A stretch of 64,000 bases of DNA from NCBI RefSeq assembly GCF_017876625.1, contig NZ_JAGIOH010000001.1:5849501-5913500 (forward strand), written 5' to 3'. Within the stretch, counting starts at the first letter, position 1; every line of letters starts with the position of its first letter. The position numbers were made by a program, and so were the translations under genes. The notes under the pieces were generated by a model, which saw nothing but the letters and a program-made list of their open reading frames with translations, searched no databases and was not told where the DNA came from. Origin of the DNA: Streptomyces syringium (GTDB lineage Bacteria; Actinomycetota; Actinomycetes; Streptomycetales; Streptomycetaceae). Below are positions 8,276-15,750 of this stretch, in pieces.

Positions 8276-9430
8276 TCAGGGCTTTTCCTGAACGGCGAGG
8301 GGCTGCAGCCCGTCCTTCTCGCCGCCCCGGTTCAGCACGATCCCGCGCGTCCGCTCGTATGCCGTCCGATAGCGCGCCTTCTGGTCGTCCGACAGCCCCT
8401 TGCCGCCGTCCTTCAGGGCCGCCGCGACGTCCACCACCCGGATCTTCGGCTCCAGCTCCACCAGCGTCGGCACGTACCGGGCGTCCGTCACCGACCACTT
8501 GCCGTTGTTCCGGGTGAAGGTGAAGCGGCCCATCGCGCCCTCCTCGGTGATGCCGAGCGGCTTGGCGTGCCGGGCCACCTGATTGCCCAGGCCGTACGCG
8601 ACCCACCTGCCGCGCACCTTCTCGAAGGGCTGCACGACGTGCGCGTGGTGACCGATGACCAGGTCGATCCCGGTCTTCTTGGCTATCAGCTCGGCCTGGC
8701 GCAGCTGGCTCTTGCTGGCCTCGTTGTGCCCCTCGCGGCCCCAGTGGATGCTGGCGAAGACGACCTCCGCGCCCGCGGCGCGGGCGGCCTTCTCGTCCTT
8801 GGCCATCCGCTTCACGTCCACGGCGTTGACCAGCCACGGCTTGTCCTTCGGCACGGTCGTGTCGTTGAAGCCGTAGGAGTAGGACAGCTGCGCGACCTTC
8901 ACCCCCTTGACGTCCATGACGAGAGGGGTGGCCGCCTCCTTGGCGTCGCGCGCCGAGCCGGTGTGCTTGATCCCCGCCTTGTCCAGCGTGTCCAGGGTCC
9001 GCTTCACGGCCTCCGGGCCGTGGTCGAGCGTGTGGTTGGACGCCGTCGAGCAGGTGTCGTAGCCGATGTCCTTCAGGGTGGCCGCGATCTGCGGCGGCAC
9101 GCTGAACTTCCGGTAGCCGAGGAACGGGCCCTTGGGGTCCGCCATGACGGTCTCCATGTGGCAGACCGCGAGATCCGCCTGGCTCACCACCGGCTTGATC
9201 CCGGCCATCACGGCGCTGAAGTCGGGCCCCTGACCGCCCTTGTCCTTCGCGTCCTTGTTCGCCTGGTCGGTGATCTCCGGGTGAATGAGAATGTCACCGC
9301 CCGCGGCCAGCGTGAAGGAAGCGTCACCGGCCGGTGCGGCGTCCTCGCGGGTGTAGAGGTAGCCTGCGGTCGAGGCTCCGACGACGGCCGTGGCGGCCAG
9401 GACGAGGGCGATACGGCGAGAGCGCTTCAC
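8276..9430 (-). CDS. capA: CapA/PgsA-family membrane-anchored metallophosphatase-like protein
   Basis: A 384-residue protein with an N-terminal signal anchor (ALVLAATAVVGASTAGYLY) and a CapA/PGA_cap calcineurin-like domain outside the membrane. The metal-site motifs appear in order: AAGGDILIH, CHMETVM, SNHTLDHG, SIHWG and GHHAHVVQP. In Bacillus the equivalent subunit (PgsA/CapA) is needed for gamma-PGA synthesis and export. It lies upstream of the Cache-HAMP-pgsB-pgsC unit, separated by 197 bases that contain a promoter. The GTG start has no visible Shine-Dalgarno sequence and seems leaderless. Assignment to the family is firm; the catalytic role of CapA proteins is not settled. Confidence 0.85.
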   Translation of the reverse strand: MKRSRRIALVLAATAVVGASTAGYLYTREDAAPAGDASFTLAAGGDILIHPEITDQANKDAKDKGGQGPDFSAVMAGIKPVVSQADLAVCHMETVMADPKGPFLGYRKFSVPPQIAATLKDIGYDTCSTASNHTLDHGPEAVKRTLDTLDKAGIKHTGSARDAKEAATPLVMDVKGVKVAQLSYSYGFNDTTVPKDKPWLVNAVDVKRMAKDEKAARAAGAEVVFASIHWGREGHNEASKSQLRQAELIAKKTGIDLVIGHHAHVVQPFEKVRGRWVAYGLGNQVARHAKPLGITEEGAMGRFTFTRNNGKWSVTDARYVPTLVELEPKIRVVDVAAALKDGGKGLSDDQKARYRTAYERTRGIVLNRGGEKDGLQPLAVQEKP

Positions 9431-9451
9431 CGGGGTATTTTTACCAACATG
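9428..9451. promoter_or_regulatory. Symmetric bidirectional promoter in an 18-bp divergent gap
   Basis: The start codons of capA (GTG, 9430-9428) and the lipoprotein gene (ATG, 9449-9451) are only 18 bases apart. The gap contains GGTATTTTTACC, which has GGTA/TACC symmetry. TATTTT (9436-9441) lies 7 bases before the plus-strand ATG. On the other strand AAAAAT lies 6 bases before the GTG. Both transcripts would then be leaderless and share one AT-rich core. Confidence 0.5.
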
Positions 9452-10450
9452 AGGCTCAAGCCGGAAATCACCAGCGCCGTGACGGCATCCGCGCTGCTCG
9501 GCGCGGTGGCGCTGATCGGGCTGACCGGCTGCTCGAGCACATCGAAGTCCCCCCGCCCGCACCAGGGCGGCCGGCCCGTCGAATCCGCCGAACCCGGCGG
9601 CTCCGTCGACCTCAGGCAGTGGATCACGGGCTTCACCGACCGCATCACACAGAGCGGCGGCTACCGCGTCCCCACCGCGAACGAGCGCCACGCGATAGCC
9701 GACGGCGTCCGGCTCGTCCTCGACGGGAAGCAGCCGGAGGCCGAACGCTCGCTGTCCGCCGTCGGCTACACCCTGCGCACCCTCGTCGACCGCGACGGCG
9801 GCATGGAGGTCGCGGAGATCGCCGACGCCACCAAGGACGGCGAGGCCCGGCGCGGCTGGGGCCGGGTCTATGTGGACCTGCGCGGCCCGGCCCGCTGGTC
9901 GGTCCAGGTCCCGCACCCGACCGCCGACCAGCGCACCGAACAGCTCGGCATCGGCCTGCTGCGCAGTTCCCCCGGCGGCGTGCTCGTCCTCGCCGGCGCG
10001 CACCGCAACGCCGGGGCGGACGGCGACGAGCGGGAGGAAGAGGACGCGGCGGACGTCGCCCACCGCTCGGACTCGGTCTTCGCCGCCGTCTCCGACACCC
10101 TCGCCGACCGCCGGCTGCCCGCCATCCAGGTGCACGGCTTCGCCGACAGCAGCTCTCCCGGCAACGACGTCGTCGTCTCGCCCGGCAAGGGCGACGCGGG
10201 ACTGCCCGCCGCCCGCCGGCTGTCCAACGCGCTGCGCAAGCTGCGCCTGCACACGTGCGAGGTGTGGCAGCGCGACTGCGGCCGGCTGGAGGGCCGCACC
10301 AACGTCGAGGGCGACCACGCGGACGCGGTCGACGTCCCCTTCCTGCACGTCGAGCACAGCCGCCGGGTACGCGACGACGACCGGCTCCTCGCCCAGGCGG
10401 TCCGGGCCATGACCGAGGTCACCAAGCGCTGGAGCACGGGCCGCCGGTGA
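9449..10450 (+). CDS. Lipoprotein with hydrolase-like motifs, divergent from capA
   Basis: A 333-residue protein with a lipoprotein signal peptide ending in the lipobox LTGC (Cys about residue 28), so it should be anchored outside the membrane. The C-terminal two thirds has spaced polar motifs: VPHPTADQRTEQLG, LVLAGAHRNAG, DVAHRSDSVF, QVHGFAD and FLHVEHSRRVR. Such His/Glu-rich blocks suggest a zinc amidohydrolase of the N-formylglutamate amidohydrolase or poly-gamma-glutamate hydrolase kind, but I cannot prove this. The N-terminal part (about residues 45-150) looks like a separate helical and mixed domain. The gene shares an 18-bp divergent promoter with capA, which makes a role in polymer processing attractive. 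It could equally be a conserved lipoprotein of another function. Confidence 0.6.
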   Translation: MRLKPEITSAVTASALLGAVALIGLTGCSSTSKSPRPHQGGRPVESAEPGGSVDLRQWITGFTDRITQSGGYRVPTANERHAIADGVRLVLDGKQPEAERSLSAVGYTLRTLVDRDGGMEVAEIADATKDGEARRGWGRVYVDLRGPARWSVQVPHPTADQRTEQLGIGLLRSSPGGVLVLAGAHRNAGADGDEREEEDAADVAHRSDSVFAAVSDTLADRRLPAIQVHGFADSSSPGNDVVVSPGKGDAGLPAARRLSNALRKLRLHTCEVWQRDCGRLEGRTNVEGDHADAVDVPFLHVEHSRRVRDDDRLLAQAVRAMTEVTKRWSTGRR

Positions 10451-10452
10451 CA

Positions 10453-10633
10453 GGGCCTGTCCCGGCGGATGTTCGGGGATCAGCGACGGCGTCGGGGCAC
10501 CTCCCGGCGGTAGCCGGGGGAGCGTCGCAAGGCGGAGGGTCGCCCTCGTGCCGGGCATGCCCGGGTGACTTTCGACAACGCGGCGAGCGCGCGTGCCGGG
10601 AGTCGGGAGCCCGCGACATCCGCCGGACAGGCC
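10453..10633. repeat. 181-bp element bounded by long inverted repeats
   Basis: The left end GGGCCTGTCCCGGCGGATGT (10453-10472) and the right end ACATCCGCCGGACAGGCCC (10615-10633) are complementary except for one extra C. Inside are the hairpin CTCCCGGC/GCCGGGGGAG (10501-10522) and the 14-bp palindrome CCGGGCATGCCCGG (10551-10564). I recall elements of this kind as dispersed repeats in Streptomyces genomes. It starts 2 bases after the lipoprotein stop codon. It has no open frame with sensible codon use. It may act as a terminator, a structured RNA or a MITE-like element. Confidence 0.65.
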
Positions 10634-10660
10634 CGAGCACCGGCCGCCGGTAACGCCGAA

Positions 10661-10692
10661 GCGCCGGACGGGCTGACCAGCCCGTCCGGCGC
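10661..10692. terminator. Hairpin terminator built from the dispersed repeat
   Basis: A perfect 14-bp stem (GCGCCGGACGGGCT) with a 4-base loop, made of the same CGCCGGACGGGCT core as the other repeat copies. It lies between the convergent lipoprotein and fadB genes. Together with the 181-bp element it accounts for the gene-free stretch 10451-10753. Confidence 0.8.
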
Positions 10693-10753
10693 TCAAGAAC
10701 TCAGCTCGGCGGATCCGGGGCCCTCAAGGCCCCTTCACCACCCATCCGGCGCG

Positions 10754-12880
10754 TTACGCCGGAACGCTCGCCACACCCTGCGGCAGGAACCGCCGGCCGG
10801 CGGCCCGCTCGGAGACGCCCTCACGGTCCAGGTACGGGGTGATGCCGCCCAGGTGGAAGGGCCAGCCCGCGCCGGTGATCAGGCACAGGTCGATGTCCTG
10901 CGCCTCGGCGACGACGCCCTCGTCCAGCATGAGGCCGATCTCCTGCGCCACGGCGTCCAGCACCCGGTCGCGCACCTGCTCCTCGGTCAGGACGACATCG
11001 CCCTGCTTCAGCAGCGCCGCGACCTCGGGGTCCAGCTCCGGCTTGCCGGAGTCGTAGACGTAGAAGCCGCGCTTGCCGGCCTTGACCACGGCGGCCAGGT
11101 TCGGCGAGACGGTGAACCGGTCCGGGAAGGCGCGGTTCAGGGTCTCGGAGACGTGCAGACCGATGGCCGGGCCGACCAGCTCCAGGAGCACCAGCGGGGA
11201 CATCGGCAGCCCGAGCGGCTCGACGGCCTTCTCGGCGGTGGCCACCGGGGTGCCCTCGTCGATGACGTTCTGGATCTCGCCCATGAAGCGGGTGAGGATG
11301 CGGTTGACGACGAACGCCGGGGCGTCCTTCACCAGCACCGCGGTCTTCTTCAGCTTCTTGGCCACGCCGAAGGCGGTGGCCAGCGACGCGTCGTCGGTCT
11401 GCTCGCCGCGGACGATCTCCAGCAGCGGGAGGATCGCGACCGGGTTGAAGAAGTGGAAGCCCACGACCCGCTCGGGGTTCTTGAGCTTCGACGCCATCTC
11501 GGAGACCGACAGCGAGGAGGTGTTGGTGGCCAGGATCGCGTGGGCCGGAACGACCGCCTCGACCTCGGCGAACACCTGCTGCTTGACGCCCATCTCCTCG
11601 AAGACGGCCTCGATGACGAAGTCCGCGTCGCCGAAGGCGGCGGCCTTGTCGAGCGAGCCGGAGACCAGGCCCTTGAGGCGGTTGGCCTTGTCCTGGTTGA
11701 CGCGGCCCTTGAGCAGCAGTTTGTCGATCTCGCCGTGGACGTAGCCCACGCCCTTGTCGACGCGCTCCTGGTCGATGTCGGTCAGCACGACCGGCACCTC
11801 GAGGCGGCGCGCGAAGAGCAGCGCGAGCTGAGAGGCCATCAGGCCGGCGCCGACGACGCCCACCTTGGTGACCGGGCGGGCCAGCGACTTGTCCGGGGCA
11901 CCCGCCGGGCGCTTGGCGCGCTTCTGCACCAGGTTGAAGGCGTAGATGCCGCCGCGCAGCTCGCCACCCATGATCAGGTCGGCCAGCGCCTGGTCCTCGG
12001 CGTCGAAGCCGGCGCGCAGGTCGCCGTTCTTCGCCGCGGCGATGATCTCCAGCGCGCGGTACGCGGCCGGGGCCGCGCCGTGCACCTTGGAGTCGGCGAT
12101 GGCCTTGCCGCGGGCGACGGCCTGGTCCCAGGCCTCACCGCGGTCGATCTCGGCCCGGACGACCTCGGTGTCGCCCTTGAGGACCGAAGCGGTCCACAGC
12201 AGCGACTGCTCCAGGAAGTCCGCACCCTCGAACAGGGCGTCCGCGATGCCGAGGTCGAAGACCTGCTTGCCGCGCAGCTGCTTGTTCTGGTTGAGCGAGT
12301 TCTCGATGATCACCGAGACCGCGCGGTCCGCGCCGATCAGGTTCGGCAGCAGCGCGCAGCCGCCCCAGCCGGGGACCAGACCGAGGAAGACCTCGGGCAG
12401 CGAGAAGGCGGGGATCGCCTTGGAGACCGTGCGGTACGTGCAGTGCAGACCGACCTCGACGCCGCCGCCCATCGCGGCACCGTTGTAGTACGCGAAGGTC
12501 GGCACGGCCAGCTGCGACAGTCGCTTGAAGACGTCGTGGCCGCCCTTACCGATGGCCAGCGCGTCCTCGTGGCGCTTCAGCAGCTCGACGCCCTTGAGGT
12601 CGGCGCCGACCGCGAAGATGAACGGCTTGCCGGTCAGACCGGCACCGACGATCTCGCCGGCCGCGGCCTCCGCCTCGAGCTGGTCGATCGCCGCGTTCAG
12701 GTTCGTGAGCGACTGCGGACCGAAGGTGGTCGGCTTGGTGTGGTCCAGGCCGTTGTCCAGCGTGACGAGCGCGAAGCGCCCGGCACCGAAGGGCAGGTCG
12801 AGGTGGCGCACGTGCGCCTGGGTCACGACCTCGCCCGGGAACAGCTCGGCCGCGCCCTTCAGGAGTTCAGTGGTGCTCAC
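10754..12880 (-). CDS. fadB: Fatty-acid oxidation multifunctional enzyme: enoyl-CoA hydratase / 3-hydroxyacyl-CoA dehydrogenase
   Basis: A 708-residue fusion, the usual length for FadB/FadJ. The N-terminal crotonase domain (to about residue 300) has the oxyanion-hole segment YNGAAMGGGVEVGLHC. The NAD-binding Rossmann domain starts at VGVVGAGLMASQLA and is followed by NTSSLSVSEMA, GFHFFNPV and two C-terminal dehydrogenase helices. It hydrates 2-enoyl-CoA and oxidises the 3-hydroxyacyl-CoA in the cytoplasm. The GTG start overlaps the thiolase stop in GTGA, and GGAGG lies 6 bases upstream, so it is translationally coupled to fadA. Compared with typical FadB it has an atypical N-terminal stretch before the crotonase core. 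Confidence 0.9.
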   Translation of the reverse strand: MSTTELLKGAAELFPGEVVTQAHVRHLDLPFGAGRFALVTLDNGLDHTKPTTFGPQSLTNLNAAIDQLEAEAAAGEIVGAGLTGKPFIFAVGADLKGVELLKRHEDALAIGKGGHDVFKRLSQLAVPTFAYYNGAAMGGGVEVGLHCTYRTVSKAIPAFSLPEVFLGLVPGWGGCALLPNLIGADRAVSVIIENSLNQNKQLRGKQVFDLGIADALFEGADFLEQSLLWTASVLKGDTEVVRAEIDRGEAWDQAVARGKAIADSKVHGAAPAAYRALEIIAAAKNGDLRAGFDAEDQALADLIMGGELRGGIYAFNLVQKRAKRPAGAPDKSLARPVTKVGVVGAGLMASQLALLFARRLEVPVVLTDIDQERVDKGVGYVHGEIDKLLLKGRVNQDKANRLKGLVSGSLDKAAAFGDADFVIEAVFEEMGVKQQVFAEVEAVVPAHAILATNTSSLSVSEMASKLKNPERVVGFHFFNPVAILPLLEIVRGEQTDDASLATAFGVAKKLKKTAVLVKDAPAFVVNRILTRFMGEIQNVIDEGTPVATAEKAVEPLGLPMSPLVLLELVGPAIGLHVSETLNRAFPDRFTVSPNLAAVVKAGKRGFYVYDSGKPELDPEVAALLKQGDVVLTEEQVRDRVLDAVAQEIGLMLDEGVVAEAQDIDLCLITGAGWPFHLGGITPYLDREGVSERAAGRRFLPQGVASVPA

Positions 12881-14097
12881 TTGTTGCCTCCGTCGAAGTG
12901 CGGGTTCTCCCAGATGACCGTTCCGCCCATGCCGAAGCCGACACACATGGTCGTGAGGCCGTAGCGGACGTGCGGCTGCTCCTCGAACTGCCGCGCCAGC
13001 TGCGTCATCAGGCGCACGCCCGACGAGGCCAGCGGGTGGCCGAAGGCGATCGCGCCGCCGTACTGGTTGACGCGCGGGTCGTCGTCCGCGATGCCGTAGT
13101 GGTCCAGGAGCGAGAGCACCTGCACCGCGAAGGCCTCGTTGACCTCGAAGAGACCGATGTCGTCGATCGTCAGGCCCGCCTTGGCGAGGGCCTTCTCGGT
13201 CGCCGGGACCGGGCCGATGCCCATGACCTCGGGCTCGACGCCCGCGAAGGCGTAGCTCACCAGGCGCATCTTGACCGGCAGGCCCAGCTCGCGCGCCACG
13301 TCCTCGGCGGCGATCAGCGAGGCGGTGGCGCCATCGTTGAGACCGGCGGCGTTGCCCGCGGTGACCCGGCCGTGCGGGCGGAAGGGGGTCTTGAGACCCG
13401 CAAGGTTCGCCAGCGTGGTGCCCGGGCGCATCGGCTCGTCGGCGGTGGCCAGGCCCCAACCGGTCTCGCCGGCCTCCGCGTTGGTGCGGCGGACGGAGAT
13501 CGGTACCAGGTCGGCCTGGATCTTGCCGTCGGCGTACGCCTTCGCGGCCTTCTCCTGGCTGCGGACCGCGTACTCGTCGGCGCGCTGCTTGGTGATGTGC
13601 GGCAGCCGGTCGTGCAGGTTCTCGGCGGTCATGCCCATGAAGAGGGCGGACTCGTCGACCAGCTTCTCCGACACGAAGCGCGGGTTCGGGTCCACGCCCT
13701 CGCCCATGGGGTGACGGCCCATGTGCTCGACGCCGCCCGCGACGGCGATGTCGTACGCACCGAAGGAGAGCCCGCCGGCCACGGCGGTCACGGCGGTCAT
13801 CGCACCGGCGCACATGCGGTCGATGGAGTAGCCGGGCACGGACTGCGGGAGGCCCGCGAGGATGCCGGCGGTGCGGCCGAGGGTCAGGCCCTGGTCGCCG
13901 ATCTGCGTCGTCGCGGCGAGGGCGACCTCGTCGATACGGGCCGGGTCCAGGCCGGGGTTGCGGCGCAGCAGCTCCCGGATGCACTTGACGACCATGTCGT
14001 CGGCGCGGGTCTCGTGGTAGATGCCCTTCGGGCCCGCCTTGCCGAACGGGGTGCGGACGCCGTCGACGAAAACGACGTCCCTAGCGGTACGAGGCAC
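12877..14097 (-). CDS. fadA: Acetyl-CoA acyltransferase (3-ketoacyl-CoA thiolase)
   Basis: A 406-residue thiolase, the partner of the downstream fadB product in a trifunctional beta-oxidation complex. The active-site nucleophile lies in SIDRMCAGAMTAV. The other thiolase landmarks NEAFAVQVL, GGAIAFGHPLASSG and CVGFGMGG are all present. It cleaves 3-ketoacyl-CoA with CoA to acetyl-CoA and a shortened acyl-CoA. The start is GTG at 14097, preceded by GGAGGAGAGCCAAC, a strong ribosome-binding site that excludes the longer in-frame extension. The gene is first in a two-gene operon and overlaps fadB by 4 bases. Confidence 0.9.
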   Translation of the reverse strand: MPRTARDVVFVDGVRTPFGKAGPKGIYHETRADDMVVKCIRELLRRNPGLDPARIDEVALAATTQIGDQGLTLGRTAGILAGLPQSVPGYSIDRMCAGAMTAVTAVAGGLSFGAYDIAVAGGVEHMGRHPMGEGVDPNPRFVSEKLVDESALFMGMTAENLHDRLPHITKQRADEYAVRSQEKAAKAYADGKIQADLVPISVRRTNAEAGETGWGLATADEPMRPGTTLANLAGLKTPFRPHGRVTAGNAAGLNDGATASLIAAEDVARELGLPVKMRLVSYAFAGVEPEVMGIGPVPATEKALAKAGLTIDDIGLFEVNEAFAVQVLSLLDHYGIADDDPRVNQYGGAIAFGHPLASSGVRLMTQLARQFEEQPHVRYGLTTMCVGFGMGGTVIWENPHFDGGNK

Positions 14098-14285
14098 GTT
14101 GGCTCTCCTCCAGATGCGGGATCGCTGCGCGCGGGCACGCCGGTACGGCTCCGCCGCGGTGCGGGCTGACACCGTCATGCTACTTGCGGGTAACCATGCT
14201 GCCCAGTCCCCCGGGCGGGAGCGTCGAAGGTCACATTCCGTGGGGCGTGCCCTGCGGCGGGCGCAGGGGGTACGGGCCCGTGCGA

Positions 14286-14326
14286 AAGGGCCCCTGCCCT
14301 GCCGAAATGGCAGGGCAGGGGCCCTT
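14286..14326 (-). terminator. Terminator hairpin downstream of rnd
   Basis: A perfect 18-bp stem (left arm AAGGGCCCCTGCCCTGCC) with a 5-base loop GAAAT, located 55 bases past the rnd stop codon and upstream of the fadA promoter region. It separates the rnd and fadAB transcripts. Confidence 0.75.
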
Positions 14327-14344
14327 CGACTGCGGGTGGTCCGT

Positions 14345-14398
14345 GCCGCCTGCGGCGGCGGGCGCCCTGCGGGCGCGTCCTCAATCGCCGGACGGGCT
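14345..14398 (+). repeat. Streptomyces intergenic repeat, copy B
   Basis: Identical over 54 bases to 2878-2931. It overlaps the last codons and the stop codon of the rnd gene: the TGA at 14383-14381 and the final residues SPSGD are encoded by the repeat read on the minus strand. There is no second arm here, unlike in the other copies, although GGCTGAGCTCAGC-like sequence follows at 14404, as in copy C. Confidence 0.8.
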
Positions 14399-15673
14399 GG
14401 TTGTGGCTGAGCTCAGCGCCGTCACCAGGACCGGGGTCACCTGTTCGATCTGCCAGGGGCGGGCGCCGTGGGCGGTGAGGATCTCGGCCACGGCCTCCGG
14501 CGTCGGCTCCTTCGGGGGCTCCCAGCACAGCCGGCGGACCGTGTCCGGAGTGATCAGGTTCTCCTGCGGCATCGTCAACCGCTCGGCCAGGGCCGAGACC
14601 GCCGCGCGGGCCGTCGACAGCCGCGCCGCGGCGACCGGGTCCTTGTCCGCCCACGCGCGCGGCGGCGGCGGGCCCGTCAGGGGCTGGCCGGGCTGCGGCA
14701 GTTCCGCGTCGGGGATCGCCTTGGCGCGGTCGACGGCGGCCTGCCACTGCTCGAGCTGCTTGCGGCTCATGCGGTGGCCGAAGCCGGTCAGGGCCGCGAG
14801 CGCGTGGGCGTTCGCCGGCACGTTGAGGGCGGCCTCGATGATCGCGGCGTCGCTGAGCACCTTGCCCGGCGAGACGTCGCGGCGCTGTGCCACCTGGTCG
14901 CGCGCGGTCCACAGCTCACGGACCACGGCCATCTGCCGGCGCCTGCGCACCTTGTGCATGCCGGACGTGCGGCGCCAGGGGTCCTTGCGGGGCGGGGCGG
15001 GCGGGGCCGCGGCGATGGCCGCGAACTCCTGGCGGGCCCACTCCAGCTTGCCCTGCCGGTCCAGCTCCTCCTCCAGCGCGTCGCGCAGGTCCACGAGCAG
15101 CTCGACGTCGAGCGCCGCGTAGCGCAGCCACGGGTCGGGCAGCGGGCGGGTGGACCAGTCGACGGCGGAGTGGCCCTTCTCCAGGGCGTAGCCGAGGACG
15201 TTCTCGACCATCGCACCGAGCCCGACACGCGCGAACCCCGCGAGCCGTCCCGCGAGCTCCGTGTCGAAGAGCCGCGACGGCGTCATCCCTATCTCGCGCA
15301 GACAGGGCAGGTCCTGGGTGGCGGCGTGCAGCACCCACTCGGCGTCGGCGACGGCCTCGCCGAGGGAGGAGAGGTCGGGGCAGCCGACCGGGTCGATCAG
15401 TGCGGAGCCGGCGCCCTCACGGCGCAGCTGTACGAGGTAGGCGCGCTGGCCGTAGCGGTAGCCGGAGGCGCGCTCGGCGTCGACGGCGACGGGCCCCGTG
15501 CCTGCTGCGAACGCCGCGACGACCTCGGCCAGGGCATCGTTGTCAGCGACGACCGGCGGGATGCCTTCGCGTGGTTCCAGCAAGGGGATCGGCGCCGAAT
15601 CGACGTCGTCCGGGGGAGCGCCCCCGGTGGTTCGCAGTGTCGTGTCTTCTGCGGTCTCTTGGGCGTCGGTCAC
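14381..15673 (-). CDS. rnd: Ribonuclease D-like 3'-5' exonuclease with HRDC domain
   Basis: A 430-residue protein. The DEDDy exonuclease domain has the acid pairs in VAVDAERASG, HAATQDLPCL, FDTELAGRLAGF and WLRYAALDVELL (Tyr and the last Asp). An HRDC domain follows after about residue 225 with ELWTARDQVAQRRDVSPGKVL. A further C-terminal region typical of actinobacterial RNase D follows. It would trim the 3' ends of stable RNAs such as tRNA precursors. The start is GTG. The last residues (SPSGD) come from the dispersed repeat, so the native C-terminus was probably replaced or extended by repeat insertion. Such a short change is unlikely to affect activity. Confidence 0.85.
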   Translation of the reverse strand: MTDAQETAEDTTLRTTGGAPPDDVDSAPIPLLEPREGIPPVVADNDALAEVVAAFAAGTGPVAVDAERASGYRYGQRAYLVQLRREGAGSALIDPVGCPDLSSLGEAVADAEWVLHAATQDLPCLREIGMTPSRLFDTELAGRLAGFARVGLGAMVENVLGYALEKGHSAVDWSTRPLPDPWLRYAALDVELLVDLRDALEEELDRQGKLEWARQEFAAIAAAPPAPPRKDPWRRTSGMHKVRRRRQMAVVRELWTARDQVAQRRDVSPGKVLSDAAIIEAALNVPANAHALAALTGFGHRMSRKQLEQWQAAVDRAKAIPDAELPQPGQPLTGPPPPRAWADKDPVAAARLSTARAAVSALAERLTMPQENLITPDTVRRLCWEPPKEPTPEAVAEILTAHGARPWQIEQVTPVLVTALSSATTSPSGD

Positions 15674-15750
15674 CGGTCAAGGGTATCTGTGTATGGCAAG
15701 CGCCCGTCGACGGAACGTTCCGCCGACGGGCGTGGTGCGTTTTCGCGGGG

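Noticed and set aside
10453..10633. Insertion sequence
   Set aside because: Although it has terminal inverted repeats, it has no transposase frame and no obvious target duplication.
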